The notes: generated by a model not told the origin, from the letters alone. A stretch of DNA of 64,000 nucleotides from Pseudomonas sp. B21_DOA (GCA_030544685.1 CP086683.1:3348001-3412000); one strand, 5' to 3'; positions 7,230-18,866 are shown, counted from the first letter of the stretch. Numbers and translations: made by a program.

Positions 7230-10200
7230 GTGTCGACGCAGATGGCCAGCAACAAACAGATTTTGTGGGACGACGGCGAGCGGGTGTTGTCCCGCGAGCG
7301 CGGTTCGGGCGAGGGCAGCGTGTTGGCGGTGCGTCCGGCGCTCGGTCAGCCGTTGCCGGCGACCCTTGCGCGGCTCGCGCATGAGTACAGCCTCAGGGCC
7401 GATCTCGATTCTGCCTGGGCTTTGCAGCCTACGGCCTTGGCGCGTACGGGCACTCGGGTTCGTCTGCTGTTCGACGATCCGGGCGGCGAGCCGTTGTCGC
7501 GATTACTGGTCGCACCCCTGGCTATCGAAACCTGTCTGGGCTTGGCTGCCAATATTGCCAAGGCGCTGGGCCATCTGCATCAGCGCGGCCTGGTGCACAA
7601 AGACCTGAAACCGCAGCACATCTTCGTTCATTGCCATGATGGAGCGGCACGGTTGACCGGCTTCGGCCTGGCCTCGCGCGTGCCTCGCGAGCGGCAAGCG
7701 CCCACGCCGCCGGAAACCATCGCCGGCACGCTGGCCTACATGGCGCCGGAGCAAACCGGGCGGATGAATCGTTCGATCGATTCGCGCAGCGACCTGTATG
7801 CCTTCGGCGTGACGCTGTACCAGATGCTCACCGGCTCGCTGCCGTTCAGTGCGAATGATCCGATGGAATGGGTGCATTGCCACATCGCGCGGCTGCCGAT
7901 GCCAGCCTGCGAACGGGTGGCGACGGTGCCGCCAATGCTCTCGCGGGTGGTGATGAAACTGCTGGCGAAAACTGCCGAGGAACGCTATCAGACCGCGGCC
8001 GGCGTCGAGCATGACTTGCGCCGTTGCCTCGACGAGTGGCGACGGGCGCGACAGATCGAGACGTTTACGCTGAACGAGCAGGGCGCCCTCGAGCGTTTGC
8101 TGATTCCGGAAAAACTCTACGGCCGCGAACACGACGTGCAAACATTGATCGATGCCTTCGCCAATGTAGTGCAAACAGGTGCGCCGGCGCTGGTGCTGGT
8201 CTCGGGTTATTCCGGCATCGGCAAATCGTCGGTGGTCAGCGAACTGCACAAAGTGCTGGTGCCGACCCGTGGCTTGTTCGCCGCCGGCAAGTTCGACCAG
8301 TACCAGCGCGACGTACCCTATTCGACATTGGTCCAGGCCTTTCAGGGCCTGGTGCGGACGCTGTTGGGCAAGCGCGCCGACGTGCTGGCGGGATGGCGCG
8401 AAGCACTGTTGCGGGCGCTGGACGCGAACGCGCGGCTGATCACCGATCTGATTCCCGAGCTCAAATTGATCATCGGCGATCAGCCCGCCGTGCCCGAGCT
8501 GGAACCGCAGCAGGCGCAGCAGCGATTTCTAAAGGTTTTGCAGCGCTTCATCGGCGTGTTCGCCCGGGCCGAGCATCCGCTGACGCTGTTCCTTGACGAC
8601 CTGCAGTGGCTCGACGCGGCCACCCTTGATCTGCTCGAAGACTTGCTGAGCCGTGCCGAAATTGCTCATCTGCTGCTGGTTGGCGCGTATCGCGACAACG
8701 AGGTGGATGGGGATCATCCACTCAGCCGCACACTCAAGACCCTACGTCACGCCGGCGTACACATTGACGAAATTCGTCTGGCGCCACTGGCTGGCGCGCA
8801 CATCGAACAACTGATCAGCGAGTCGCTGCGCTGCCCACCGGCGAGTATCGTCGCGCTGGCGCGGCTGGTGCTGGACAAGACTGCCGGCAATCCGTTTTTC
8901 GTCATCCAGTTTCTGCACGCCCTGGCCGAGGAGAAGCTGCTGACATACGAGCCTGCGCGCCAGCGCTGGCGCTGGGATGTGCAGCTGATCAACGGCAAGG
9001 GCTACACCGACAACGTCGTCGACTTGATGGTCGGCAAACTGGCGCGGCTGCCCCAGGAAACCTGCCAGGCACTGCAGCAACTGGCTTGCCTGGGCAACGT
9101 TGCACGGCTCGACACGCTGGCCACCGTCCTCGATGTGCCGGTCCCTCGCGTTCACCCCGCGTTGTGGCCAGCGGTGCGGCTGGAGCTGGTCGAGCGTCAG
9201 GACGGTGCCTACCGGTTTGTGCATGACCGCATCCATGAAGCGGCGTATTCGCTGATCGCTGAAACCGAACGGGCGCAAATGCACCTGCGCATCGGCCGCT
9301 TGCTGGCGCTGCAAACCCAGGTCGAGCGGCGTGAAGAGGCGATCTTCGAGATTGTCGGCCAGCTCAATCGCGGTGCGCATCTGATCAGCCTGCGTGCCGA
9401 GCGCGAGCAACTGGCCGAATTCAATCTGCTTGCCGGCCAGCGCGCCAAGGCTTCGACCGCTTACACCTCGGCACTGACTTACTTGGGCGCCGGCGCAGAG
9501 CTGCTGGGCGAGCAGGGTTATGACAGTCGGCATGAGCTGGGTTTTGCTTTGGCGCTGAACCGCGCCGAGTGCGAATTTCTCACCGGCCAACTGGCGCTCG
9601 CCGACACGCGTCTGGCGACATTGGCCGAGCACGCCGTGACCACCGTCGAGCGCGCGGCGGTGGCCTGCCTGCAAATGGATGTCTACTTGCTGCTTGATCG
9701 CAGCGACCGGGCGGTGGCGGTGTGTCTGGCCTATCTGCGTCAGGTCGGCATCGATTGGTCAGCGCATCCGGGCGATGCTCAGGTGCGTGACGAATATCAG
9801 CAGGTCTGGACCAGCCTGCGCGGGCGCAGTATCGAGCGGATGATCGACTTGCCGCTGATGGAGGACCCAGCCGCGCGGGCCACCCTCGATACACTGGGCA
9901 AACTCTTCGCGCCGGCGGTGCAGTCGGATCTGAACCTCGCCAGCCTGACCATTTGCAAAGCGGTCAGCCTGAGCCTGCAATACGGCAACTGCGATGCGTC
10001 CTGTTTGCTCTATGCCAACTTCGGGCGCATATCGGGGCGGCGATTTGGCGACTATGCCGCCGGCTATCGATTTGGCCGTCTGGGCTGCGATCTGGTTGAG
10101 CGACGTGGGCTGACGCGTTACGAGGCGAGCACCTGGTTGTGCTTTTCGATTTTCGTGGTGCGCTGGATGCGACCTGTGCGCGAGTGCCGCGAACTGCTGC

Positions 10201-12701
10201 GCCGTGCGCTCAACGCGGCCCATCGCAGCGGCGATCTGCCGTATGCGGCGTTTGCCGGCAACAGCCTGATTTCCGATCTGTTGTTCATCGGCGAGCCGCT
10301 GGCCGAGGTGCAGGCGCAAGCTGAAGCAGGCCTGGCTTACGCCGAGAAGGTCGGTTTCGGTCTGGTGGCCGATTTCATGCGCTGCCAGTTGGCGCTGATC
10401 AAGATGCTGCGCGGGCAGACGCCGACGTTTGGCGGCTTCAACCATGACGGTTTCGATGAAACAGCTGTCGAGGCGCATCTCGCCGCGTCGGCGGATCTGG
10501 CGCTGGCGCGCGGCAAATACTGGGTGCGCAAGTTGCAGGCGCGCTACCTGGCGGGGATTACGCGGCGGCCGCTGAGTGCGCGGCGCAGGCGCAGGGATTG
10601 TTGTGGGTGATTTCGGCGTTTTTCGAAGAGGCCGAATATCATTTTTATGCGGCGCTGACTTTGGCCGCTCACGGCGAAACCGACGCCGATGCGCTACAGC
10701 GTCTGGGTCAACACCATGCGCAATTGCAAGTGTGGGCGGGTTTGTGCGCGGAAACCTTCGCCAGTCAGGTGGCGCTGGTCGGCGCAGAAATGGCGCGCGT
10801 CACCGGGCAGTTGCTCGAAGCCGAATTGCAGTACGAGCAAGCCATTCAATTGGCTCAGGACAATGGTTTGCTCCATATCGAAGCGCTGGCCAACGAACTG
10901 GCCGCACGGTTCTACAGCGCTCGCGGTCTGGCCAAGATATCCCGCGTTTACCTGCGCGACGCACGCTACGCCTATCTGCGCTGGGGCGCCGCAGGCAAAG
11001 TGCGGGAGCTGGAGCGACGTCACCGTTTTCTGCGTGCCGAAGAGGCGCAGCCGAATCCGACCACCACGCTCATTACGCCTGTTGAACACTTGGACATGGC
11101 GACGGTGCTCAAGGTCTCTCAAGCAGTGTCCGGGGAGATCGTCCTGGACCGTTTGATCGAAACGGTGATGCGCACCGCCATCGAACAGGCCGGGGCCGAG
11201 CATGGCCTGCTCATTTTGTTGGATGCCGACATTCCCTATGTTGCTGCGCAAACCCGCATCGGCGACGGTGCCACGCAGCTGTGCAACGCGCCGCTGCACG
11301 CGGTGGCGCTGGCTGAGTCGGTGCTCTACCAGACGCTGCGCACCGGCGAAAACCTGTGCCTGGACGACGCGGTTGCCGATCCGCTGTTCGCCGCCGATCC
11401 ATACGTTCAGCAACGAGGCGCGCGCTCGATCCTGTGCCTGGCATTGATGAATCAGGCGCGGGTGGTCGGGGCGCTGTATCTGGAAAACAACCTGTCGGCC
11501 GCGGTGTTCAGCCCGGCGCGTCTCGCCGTGTTGCGCCTGGTGGCGTCGCAGGCAGCGATCTCGCTGGACAACGCGCGCCTGTATCGCGACCTCGCCGAGC
11601 GAGAAGCGAAAATCCGTCGGCTGGTCGATGCCAACATTATCGGCATCATCGTCTGGAGCGTGGAAGGGGAAATCATCGAGGCCAACGACGCGTTCCTGCG
11701 CATGGTCGGTTACACCCGTGACGAGTTGCTTTCGGGCAGTGTCCATTGGCGTGACATGACGCCGCCGGCGATGCGCGCCAACAGCGACGTGGCACTGGCA
11801 ACGGCCATCCGCACCGGCCGCGCCCAGCCATTTGAAAAGGACTACATCCGCAAGGACGGCAGTCGCCTGCCGGTGATTGTCGGTCTCGCCGCCTTCGAAG
11901 CAAGTCAGCAGCAGGGCCTGGCCTTCGTCCTGGATATCAGCGAACGCAAGCTCGCCGAAGAGCAAGTGCGCGAAGGTGAGCGGCGGTATCGTCAGGTGCA
12001 AACGGAACTGGCCCACGCCAATCGCGTGGCAACCATGGGTCAGTTGGCCGCGTCGATCGCCCACGAAGTCAATCAACCGATCGCCGCCACGGTGACCCAT
12101 GCCAACGCCGCCCTGCGCTGGCTGGGTGCGCAACCGCCGAACGTTGCCGAGGTGGAGCAGGGCCTGCGGCACATCATTCTCGACGGCAACCGCGCCGCCG
12201 ACGTACTCGGGCGCATCCGCGCGCTGATCCACAAAACCCCGCCGCAGCGTCAGCCTGTCAGCCTCAATCTGCTGATCGAAGAAATGGTCGGTTTCAGCCG
12301 GGGTGAAGCGCTCAAACACGGCGCTGAGGTCAGCGTTGAGCTGGCGGCAGATTTGCCTTTCGTAGTGGCGGACCGGGTCGAACTGCAACAGGTGTTGCTC
12401 AACCTGATCATCAACAGCCTCGAAGCCATGACGATCATGGCAGCGGGGCAGCGACGTCTGCTGATTCGCAGTGAGGCGCTGGGCGAAAACGTGCAAATCA
12501 GCGTGAGCGATGCGGGCCGGGCTTTGCCTGCGAGCAGCCAGAGCAGGTGTTCACGGCGTTCTACACGACCAAATCCACCGGGCTGGGCATGGGCCTGTCG
12601 ATTTGCCGCACGATCATTGAAGGACATGGCGGCAAATTGTGGGCCGAGCGCAATGAGCCGAGGGGGCGCGGGTAGTGTTTGGCTTGCCGTGTTGTGAATG
12701 A
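7230..12701 (+). pseudogene. Giant kinase-like/AAA/GAF/PAS sensor histidine kinase, frameshifted
   Basis: With frames restored this is one protein of about 1,820 aa. In order it has: a Ser/Thr-kinase-like domain (residues ~25-270); an AAA_16 ATPase with Walker A GYSGIGKSS and Walker B LFLDDLQW; a long helical middle; a GAF domain; a PAS domain; and a histidine kinase with H-box SIAHEVNQPIAA and an ATPase G-box. The reading is broken three times by a missing base: in GGGG at 10553-10556, at 12516-12520, and in the G run at 12661-12665. The kinase-like domain reads HKDLKPQH and TGFGLA, so the Asn and the DFG Asp that bind magnesium are both replaced, suggesting a pseudokinase. The start is a GTG at 7230 or an ATG at 7242. 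It probably signals to the FixJ-type regulator just upstream. Confidence 0.88.
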
Positions 12702-12735
12702 GGATTGGGCAAGTGTTCATGTTGGTTACACGGCG

Positions 12736-13611
12736 TCAGGCATTTAGCAGCAACGCTTTGTCCGGGAAGCGCGCGCAAATGAAATCGACAAACGCACGTA
12801 CCTTTGGCGCGGCGAGTCGGCGGGACGTGTGTAGCACCCAGAGTTCCGGTTCCACGCCCGTTATCGTGCCCCACTGCGTCAGTTCACCGCGAGTCAGTGA
12901 GGCCTGGGCGATGGAGTGGGGCAGCAGCGCCGCGCCGGCTCCGGCGATGGCTGCATCGCGAATCATCAGGAACGAAGAAAGGCGCAGCGTGGGGTTCGGC
13001 TGGAGAATCAACTGTCCGTCATCCAGCCGCCACTGAGTCGGCTCGAAACTCGGCATGACGATGGCGGCCACCAGGCCAACCTTGCCCGGCGCTGGCTTGG
13101 CCACGTCCGGCGCGGCGACGACGACCAGCCGATCCCTGGCAAAACAGCGCCCGACCAGACTGCTGTCCGGGCTCGGGTTGATCCGGATGGCAACATCGAA
13201 TTGTTCCTCGACCAGATCAACCCGACGATCTTCGGCGATCACTTCAAGCTCGATCTGCGGGTAAGCCGCGCAGAACTCGGCGCCGATCCGTCCCATCGCC
13301 AGTTGCGAAAACAACACCGGGGCGGCGATGCGCAAACGTCCGCGCGGCGTCGATAAACCCTCGCGCGCCGCCGTCAGTGCTTCGGCCACTTCACTCAACG
13401 GCGCTTCGGTTCGCGACATCAACAACTCACCCGCTTCGGTCAATTTCAAGCCGCGCGCGCTACGCTCGATCAGACGCACGCCCAGTTGTTCCTCAAGATC
13501 GGCGATGCGTCGTGACAGGGTGGCCTTGGAAATGCCACTCGCGCGACTGGCCTTGCCCAAGCCCTCATTGCTGGCAACAAGCAGGAAATCGATCAAGGCA
13601 TTGAGGTTCAT
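12736..13611 (-). CDS. LysR-type transcriptional regulator
   Basis: A protein of 291 aa with an N-terminal winged HTH (GLGKASRASGISKATLSRRI) and a periplasmic-binding-protein-like effector domain. The ATG at 13611 is chosen over 13644 because GGAA lies 6 nt upstream and MNLNALIDF is the usual LysR beginning. It is divergent from the NmrA-family gene at 13732 with a 120-bp gap, the standard layout for a LysR protein and its target. The inducer is unknown. Confidence 0.9.
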   Translation of the reverse strand: MNLNALIDFLLVASNEGLGKASRASGISKATLSRRIADLEEQLGVRLIERSARGLKLTEAGELLMSRTEAPLSEVAEALTAAREGLSTPRGRLRIAAPVLFSQLAMGRIGAEFCAAYPQIELEVIAEDRRVDLVEEQFDVAIRINPSPDSSLVGRCFARDRLVVVAAPDVAKPAPGKVGLVAAIVMPSFEPTQWRLDDGQLILQPNPTLRLSSFLMIRDAAIAGAGAALLPHSIAQASLTRGELTQWGTITGVEPELWVLHTSRRLAAPKVRAFVDFICARFPDKALLLNA

Positions 13612-13731
13612 GGCTGTTCCGGATTTGAAACGAAGTGTCTGCATTCTGGTGTCTGTGCGTTATGCCTGCAACAGCCTATCTTCGCCTCATCGGGCTTCGA
13701 AACGCGGGCCCACAACGACAGGAGATTCACC

Positions 13732-14601
13732 ATGAGCATTCTCATAATTGGCGCCACCGGCACCATCGGCTCACTCGTCATGCAAGGCTTGGCCGAGGCG
13801 GGCGCAGAGGTCAAAGCCCTCGTGCGCCAGACCGGCAAACGCGACTTTCCGGCCAGCGTCAGCGAAGTGGTCGGCGACCTCACAGACGTGGCGTCGATGC
13901 GCCAGGCCTTGGCGTCGGTGCGCACGCTGTTCCTGCTTAACGCCGTCACCCCCGACGAAGTCACCCAGGCACTGATCACCCTCAACCTGGCCCAAGAGGC
14001 GGGCATCGAACGCATCGTCTACCTGTCGGTGATTCACGCCGACACCTTCACCAACGTCCCGCACTTCACCGGCAAATACACCGTAGAACGCATGCTCGAA
14101 AGTCTTGACCTGCCCGTTACCATCCTGCGCCCGGCGTACTTCATGCAGAACGAATTGATGGTCCGGCAGACCATTCAGGACTACGGCGTCTACCCGATGC
14201 CCATCGGCTCCCAAGGCGTAGCGATGATCGACGCGCGCGATATCGCCGACGTCGCGGTGGCGGAACTGCTGCGCCGCGATCGAGCTGATTCTGCGCAGGA
14301 ACGTGTCACTCTCGAACTGGTTGGACCGCAGGTGTTGACCGGGGAGTCGGTAGCAAAAATCTGGAGTACCACGCTGGGGCGCGACGTTGCCTACGGTGGC
14401 GATGATGTCGCCGCATTTGAAGCGCAGTTGGCGACCTACGGCCCGGGGTGGCTGGCGTATGACATGCGCCTGATGATGGCGGGGATCCAGCGCTTCGGCA
14501 TGCAGGCCGGGGCAGCGGCGGTGGAGCGGATCGAGGGATTGATCGGGCATCCGCTGCGTCGGTATGAGGATTTCGTGCGGGAGGCGGTAGCCGGGAGTTG
14601 A
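13732..14601 (+). CDS. NmrA-family NAD(P)-binding oxidoreductase
   Basis: A protein of 289 aa with an atypical SDR fold. The nucleotide-binding motif GATGTIGSLVMQGL is at residues 7-20. It lacks the Tyr-x-x-x-Lys pair of classical SDRs but has the NmrA-like HADTFTNVPHFTGKYTVE region. Family members reduce quinones or act as NAD(P)-sensing regulators. AGGAG lies 8 nt before the ATG. It is probably controlled by the divergent LysR gene at 12736. Confidence 0.85.
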   Translation: MSILIIGATGTIGSLVMQGLAEAGAEVKALVRQTGKRDFPASVSEVVGDLTDVASMRQALASVRTLFLLNAVTPDEVTQALITLNLAQEAGIERIVYLSVIHADTFTNVPHFTGKYTVERMLESLDLPVTILRPAYFMQNELMVRQTIQDYGVYPMPIGSQGVAMIDARDIADVAVAELLRRDRADSAQERVTLELVGPQVLTGESVAKIWSTTLGRDVAYGGDDVAAFEAQLATYGPGWLAYDMRLMMAGIQRFGMQAGAAAVERIEGLIGHPLRRYEDFVREAVAGS

Positions 14602-14611
14602 TGGCGGGATC

Positions 14612-14668
14612 TCCTCACCCTGGAATTGTTCTCTTCGCAAACTCTAGGTTTCGAAGCCTGGGTGAGGA
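14612..14668. terminator. Nested hairpin after the NmrA gene
   Basis: TCCTCACCC (14612-14620) pairs with GGGTGAGGA (14660-14668), and CTTCG (14633-14637) with CGAAG (14652-14656) inside it. The structure lies between convergent genes. There is no T tract, so it may be a bidirectional transcription barrier rather than a classical intrinsic terminator. Confidence 0.45.
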
Positions 14669-14700
14669 ATGCCGGTGGTGCCGCCGGTTTGATCGATCGC

Positions 14701-15105
14701 TCAGCCCGCGTCCACCACCACAGCGGGTTCGAGCGGTGTCGCCTGATAGACCAGCAGTTGCCACTGCTCATCGGTTCGCTGCCAGGCGGTAAGCGTGCGA
14801 TTGTGCAGACGTTTGCGCACCCCACCGGAGGTTACGGTGGTGCTCATTTCACCCAAGGCAATCGCCAGCTCTCCGACCCGCGTCACTTTGTCGATCTGCA
14901 GATCAAGGGTGTGATAAACGAATTCACGAGAGCGGCATTTCTCCAGATAGCTTTTGAGGTTGTCGATGACGCCGCTGGCGTGAATGTAGGTGAGATCGGG
15001 GTGGAACAGGTAACTGAAAATATCCAGGTGCCCACCGAGCATGGCGGCGCAACGCTGTGCCTCGCAGGTTCGGATCAGCAGATCGGTTTGATCGTTAAGC
15101 GTCAT
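14701..15105 (-). CDS. NTF2-like (SnoaL/DUF4440-type) protein
   Basis: A protein of 134 aa with the cone-shaped NTF2-like pattern: an N-terminal helix pair, FHPDLTYIHASGVIDNLKSYL, then strands ending in RTLTAWQRTDEQWQLLVYQ. Relatives are isomerases, dehydratases or binding proteins; the substrate cannot be read from sequence. The start overlaps the end of the RidA-like gene by 11 nt, so the two are translationally coupled and probably share a pathway. The GST gene upstream is on the same strand. Confidence 0.8.
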   Translation of the reverse strand: MTLNDQTDLLIRTCEAQRCAAMLGGHLDIFSYLFHPDLTYIHASGVIDNLKSYLEKCRSREFVYHTLDLQIDKVTRVGELAIALGEMSTTVTSGGVRKRLHNRTLTAWQRTDEQWQLLVYQATPLEPAVVVDAG

Positions 15106-15466
15106 CTGCCGCTCCCCGCACTGCTGTAACGATGATTTCGATCAGCAACTTCCCGCCAAGATCAACGCCGTAACAAGCGCGCTGAGGCCAGTGCTGCGGG
15201 TTGTCGCCAATCCACTGCGCCCAGATTTCATCGACAATGGGTTTGCTGGCCATGTCGGCAAGAAGCACCTGCGCCGAGAGCATGCGCGAGGCGTTGGAGC
15301 CGAGTCCTTCGAGGCTGGCGCTCAGGGTAGCGAGGGCCCGGTGGGTCTGGCCGCTGATGTCCAGCGAGGTATCCGCGCTGGTCGCTACGGTGTAAACCAG
15401 GTCGGCGTAGGCGCAGGAACGGCTGCGTCCTGCGTGGCCGCTCGGGACGCGTTCAATGGTCTGCAT
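15095..15466 (-). CDS. RidA-family protein
   Basis: A protein of 123 aa of the YjgF/YER057c/UK114 (Rid) family, which hydrolyses reactive enamine/imine intermediates or has diverged to related reactions. Typical segments are DISGQTHRALATLSASLEGLG and the C-terminal RACYGVDLGGKLLIEIIVTA. The canonical Arg that binds the substrate carboxylate appears to be present as R in QRACYGV. It overlaps the NTF2-like gene and follows the GST gene by 62 nt, forming a small leftward operon. Confidence 0.82.
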   Translation of the reverse strand: MQTIERVPSGHAGRSRSCAYADLVYTVATSADTSLDISGQTHRALATLSASLEGLGSNASRMLSAQVLLADMASKPIVDEIWAQWIGDNPQHWPQRACYGVDLGGKLLIEIIVTAVRGAADDA

Positions 15467-15528
15467 GAGGCTTCATCCTTGTTGAAGTCAGGCAGAAGCC
15501 GGCATCGACCAGCTTCTGTCATCCATGA

Positions 15529-16140
15529 TTACACTGGCTGTGTTGCCTCTTCCGCGGCGATGGCGGCCTGCACACTTGGACGCGCTTCGATGCGCGCCAC
15601 GAACGCAGCCAGTTCCGGCCAGTCGCCGATGTCGATATTGAAGAAAGGAAGCCATTTCAAAACCGTAAACAGGTAGGCATCAGCGAGCCCGAAAGTGCTC
15701 AACAGATAATCCTTGTTGACCAGTTCCTTGTTCAGGTAATCCAGGCGCTTGAACAGTTTCTGGCGAAAGATTTCCTTTACCGGCTCCGGAATGTCTGCAT
15801 TGAACAACGGAGCACTGCCACCGTGGATCTCCGAGGTGATGAAATTGAGCAGTTCCTGCAGGCGAGTGCGTTCCCAGTTACCGTTGGCCGGTGCCAGAGC
15901 GTTGCCCGGTACCTGATCGGCCAGGAATTGAATGATGGCCGGCCCTTCAGTCAGCACCAGGCCGTTGTCCAGCACCAGCGCGGCCACATAGCCCTTGGGG
16001 TTGATGGCGCGAAAATCACGGCCGTCCGCCGTGGCTTTGGTCTTGTTGTTGACCCGGATCAGTTCAAAGGGCAGGCCCAGCTCACGCAACACAATGTGTG
16101 GCGACAGGGAGCAGGTCATTGGCGCAAAGTACAGTTTCAT
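15529..16140 (-). CDS. Glutathione S-transferase, beta-class-like
   Basis: A protein of 203 aa. The N-terminal thioredoxin-like domain begins MKLYFAPMTCSLSPHI with Cys10, the residue characteristic of bacterial beta-class GSTs. LTEGPAIIQFLADQ is the glutathione gamma-glutamyl binding segment, and the rest is the all-helical domain. It would conjugate glutathione to electrophiles or bind them in the cytoplasm. It is first in a leftward operon with RidA-like and NTF2-like genes and is preceded by a 154-bp gap facing a LysR gene. Confidence 0.88.
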   Translation of the reverse strand: MKLYFAPMTCSLSPHIVLRELGLPFELIRVNNKTKATADGRDFRAINPKGYVAALVLDNGLVLTEGPAIIQFLADQVPGNALAPANGNWERTRLQELLNFITSEIHGGSAPLFNADIPEPVKEIFRQKLFKRLDYLNKELVNKDYLLSTFGLADAYLFTVLKWLPFFNIDIGDWPELAAFVARIEARPSVQAAIAAEEATQPV

Positions 16141-16294
16141 GTGGATCTCCTTGAAGTAAGCAACACGTACCCGAACGCATTGCCCGGCTCACGTCGCAAT
16201 GGCTGTGAACCGTGTTCCAGACATATTGGTGGCGTGTCATGGATCGGTAAAATTACGATTTTATGCGCTCATCATTAGCTGCTCTTATGTCCAC

Positions 16295-17220
16295 TCAGGC
16301 GACTTTCGCTTCAGTACTGCGAACCGTCATCGGAATATCGTTGCCAATACTCGACTTGCGAATTTCATTGAGAAACGCTTGAGCGGAAGGAGTCCGTTCG
16401 CCGACCGCCGAGCAGACCAGCCCGAATTCACGGTAAATCGGTCGGGCCAATTCGAAGACCCGCATGCCGCGTCGATCCAGCGGCAATGTCGAGGCAGGAA
16501 CGATCGAGATGCCCATGCCTTCACTGATCAGCGCAAATGCAGTGGTCCAGTCGCGCACGGTGATCTTGATGTCTCTTAGCGTGAGTCCCTCACGCTCGAC
16601 CAGCGACTGGCCATTGAGGTGACAGCCACCCGTTGCCAGGATGAAAGGCTCTGTCACCAGATCTTCGAGCGCGACCGTGCTGGCCGAGGACTTGCGCGCC
16701 AGATCATGGTTCGCAGGGACTGCCGCTACCCACGAGTCGCGGCCCAATAACAGCGCACCGCGCGAAGGGCAGGGTTCATCACCACACCAAGGTCGATGCT
16801 GCTGTTGGCCAGCCACTGTTCGACTTCTTCATCGGTGCCTTCCAGCGCGACGATTTCGATGCCCGGGTGCAGCCGACTGAAACTTTGCAGCAGCGGTGGC
16901 AGCAGGTTGGCGAATACCGAGGGAAAGCTGGCGAGTTTGATTCGCCCCAAGTGACACCCACGTGATGCGTCCACCAGATTCTGAATCGATTCGAATTCAC
17001 TGAGCATGCGCCGCGCGCGGTCAATGATTTGCTGGCCAATGGCCGTTGCAGTGGTCTGGCGTCGATCACGCACAAACACTTTGACCCCGAGTGCTTCCTC
17101 CATCTGGGTCAAGGCCTGACTGGCGCCCGACTGGGTGATGCCATAGCGCTCGGCGGCGCGGGAAACATTCTCGGCGTCAGCCACGGCGACCAGCAGTCGC
17201 CAATGCATCAGGTTCATCAT
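16295..17220 (-). pseudogene. LysR-type regulator, frameshifted
   Basis: From ATG 17220 (AGAGGA 9 nt upstream) the HTH reads NVSRAAERYGITQSGASQAL and continues to GVVMNPALR. The effector domain then resumes in another frame as GALLLGRDSWVAAVPANHD and ends at 16295 after about 308 aa in total. A single missing base near 16759-16762 joins the frames. It is divergent from the MFS gene at 17338, its probable target. As the break is a single-base indel like many others here, the gene may be intact in the living strain. Confidence 0.8.
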
Positions 17221-17337
17221 CTCAGTAGTTCCTCTTATGTTCAGGTAATCGAGATTTAATTTTACGGAGCCTGCGCACCGCCTCAGGATCACGATGAATA
17301 CACAGTGAGGTGGTGGAAGGTGGGCAAAACTCTGTCA

Positions 17338-18691
17338 ATGGATCTGGTGGTCAGGCCTGCGTCGGCGACGCCCGTGTTACTGAGCGTGGCGTTGAGCTCG
17401 TTCATGGTCGCGCTGGACGTCACAGCGCTGAATGTCGCGCTACCCGAGATGGGTCGCGACCTGGCAGCGGGGATGGATCGTCTGCAATGGATTGCCGGTG
17501 CCTACACGCTGGTCTTTGCCAGCCTGCTCCTGTCTGCCGGTGCATTGAGCGATCGTTTGGGCGCGAGGCGAGTGTTTGTGTGGGCCTTGGTGATATTCAC
17601 GGGCGCATCGATAGCATGTGGATCGGCCAGCAATGTCTTGGCGCTGATTGCGGCGCGTGCCGTGCAAGGCGTCGGAGCGGCATTGATGCTGCCCAGCTCC
17701 ATGGCGCTGCTGGTCGAGGCCTACCCGAGCCCGGCGCACGGGCGAGGGCCGTTGCGCTGTGGGGTGGAATCTCGGCGCTGGCGCTGGTGAGCGGACCTTT
17801 GTTGGGGGGCTTGCTGGTCGAGCACATCAACTGGCGTGCGATTTTCTACCTCAATGTGCCGTTTTGTATGGTTGCGCTGCTCAGCTGCGCGCTACGCAGC
17901 AGGCCCGTTGCCGTCCGGCCACGTTCTATCGACTGGGCAGGGCAGGTGCTTTCGGCCCTGGCGCTGGTGTCGTTGATCTTCGCTTTGATTGAAGGCCCCG
18001 TATGGGGCTGGGGACATGCGTGGGTCATGGCTGCACTGCTCACCGCTTTGATGACCGCCGTGGCATTCGTCCATTCGCAGCGAACTCGGCGCGAACCGAT
18101 GCTGCCCTGAATCTGTTTGCCTCCAGAACCTTTTCTGCAGCGATCGGCGCCGGGTTTCTGCAAACGCTGGCTTACTACGGCAGTCTTTTCGTATTGCCGT
18201 TTGCCTTGCAGGGGCAAGGTCGCGCCCCTGTTGAAATCGGCGTGGCGATGATTCCGATGACGCTCGCAACCGGTGTGATGGCCAGCCTTTCCGGACGCCT
18301 GTCGAATGCATTGGGTGCCCGCTCAGTCGGTGCTGCTGGCATGTTGTGCGGCGCACTCGGCGCGGCATCGCTGGCACTGTTCGATATGAATGCTGTAAGC
18401 CTGGTGCTTGGCGGTTTGTTGATCGGCCTCGGCGGTGCGACCTTGCCGGTGATCGTCGGTGCCTGTCTGGCAAGTGTGCCGAGCGGCAAGGTCGGAATCG
18501 GCTCCGGCGTGCTCAATGCGGCCCGCCAGTGTGGCGGAGTGATGGGTATTGCCTTGCTCGGTGCGACGTTCCAGGGCTCGGGACACGCAACCGCTGCGTT
18601 GGCAATCATTGCGTTGTCATTTGCGGCGGCGGCCGTGCTGACCGTCATGCGGCTTTACACCGACGAAGTCGATGCTGTGGGTGAATGCTGA
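17338..18691 (+). pseudogene. MFS drug-type exporter (DHA2-like), frameshifted twice
   Basis: The restored protein has about 450 aa and at least 12 predicted membrane spans. The motif LSDRLGARRVF between helices 2 and 3 marks the major facilitator superfamily, and the N-terminal SSFMVALDVTALNVALP is typical of DHA2 exporters. The frame is lost near 17736-17740 (after EAYPSPA) and again at CCC 18105-18107 (after REPMLP), each by one missing base. Start choices are a GTG at 17305 or the ATG at 17338. It stands between a divergent LysR gene and the converging UbiX gene, so it may export the product of that operon. Confidence 0.8.
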
Positions 18692-18866
18692 CCGGCGTGC
18701 CGAAGCTTGCCGGTGAGTGTTTCGATGACACAGCGTTGCATTCGCCCGGCCGCACTCGGTTTGAGCGAGCAGGCAAACGCAACGGTATAGCGTGGTTCCT
18801 GATTGTGAAAGAGCGAGTCGGCAAGGCGTCTGGACACACTTGCCGATGATGCAGCCAACCGGGAAT
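18692..18866. other. Gap between convergent MFS and UbiX genes
   Basis: ACCGGC and GCCGGT (about 18691-18714) can pair to end the MFS transcript. On the minus strand a TTG-started frame at 18858-18655 reads sensible sequence (SRRLADSLFHNQEPRYTVAF) that could be the tail of a lost regulator, but I cannot name it. No other motif is seen. Confidence 0.3.

Noticed and set aside
10694-12496. 600-aa minus-strand ORF opposite the giant kinase
   Set aside because: Shadow frame rich in His/Arg/Gln; the plus strand shows GAF, PAS and histidine kinase motifs.
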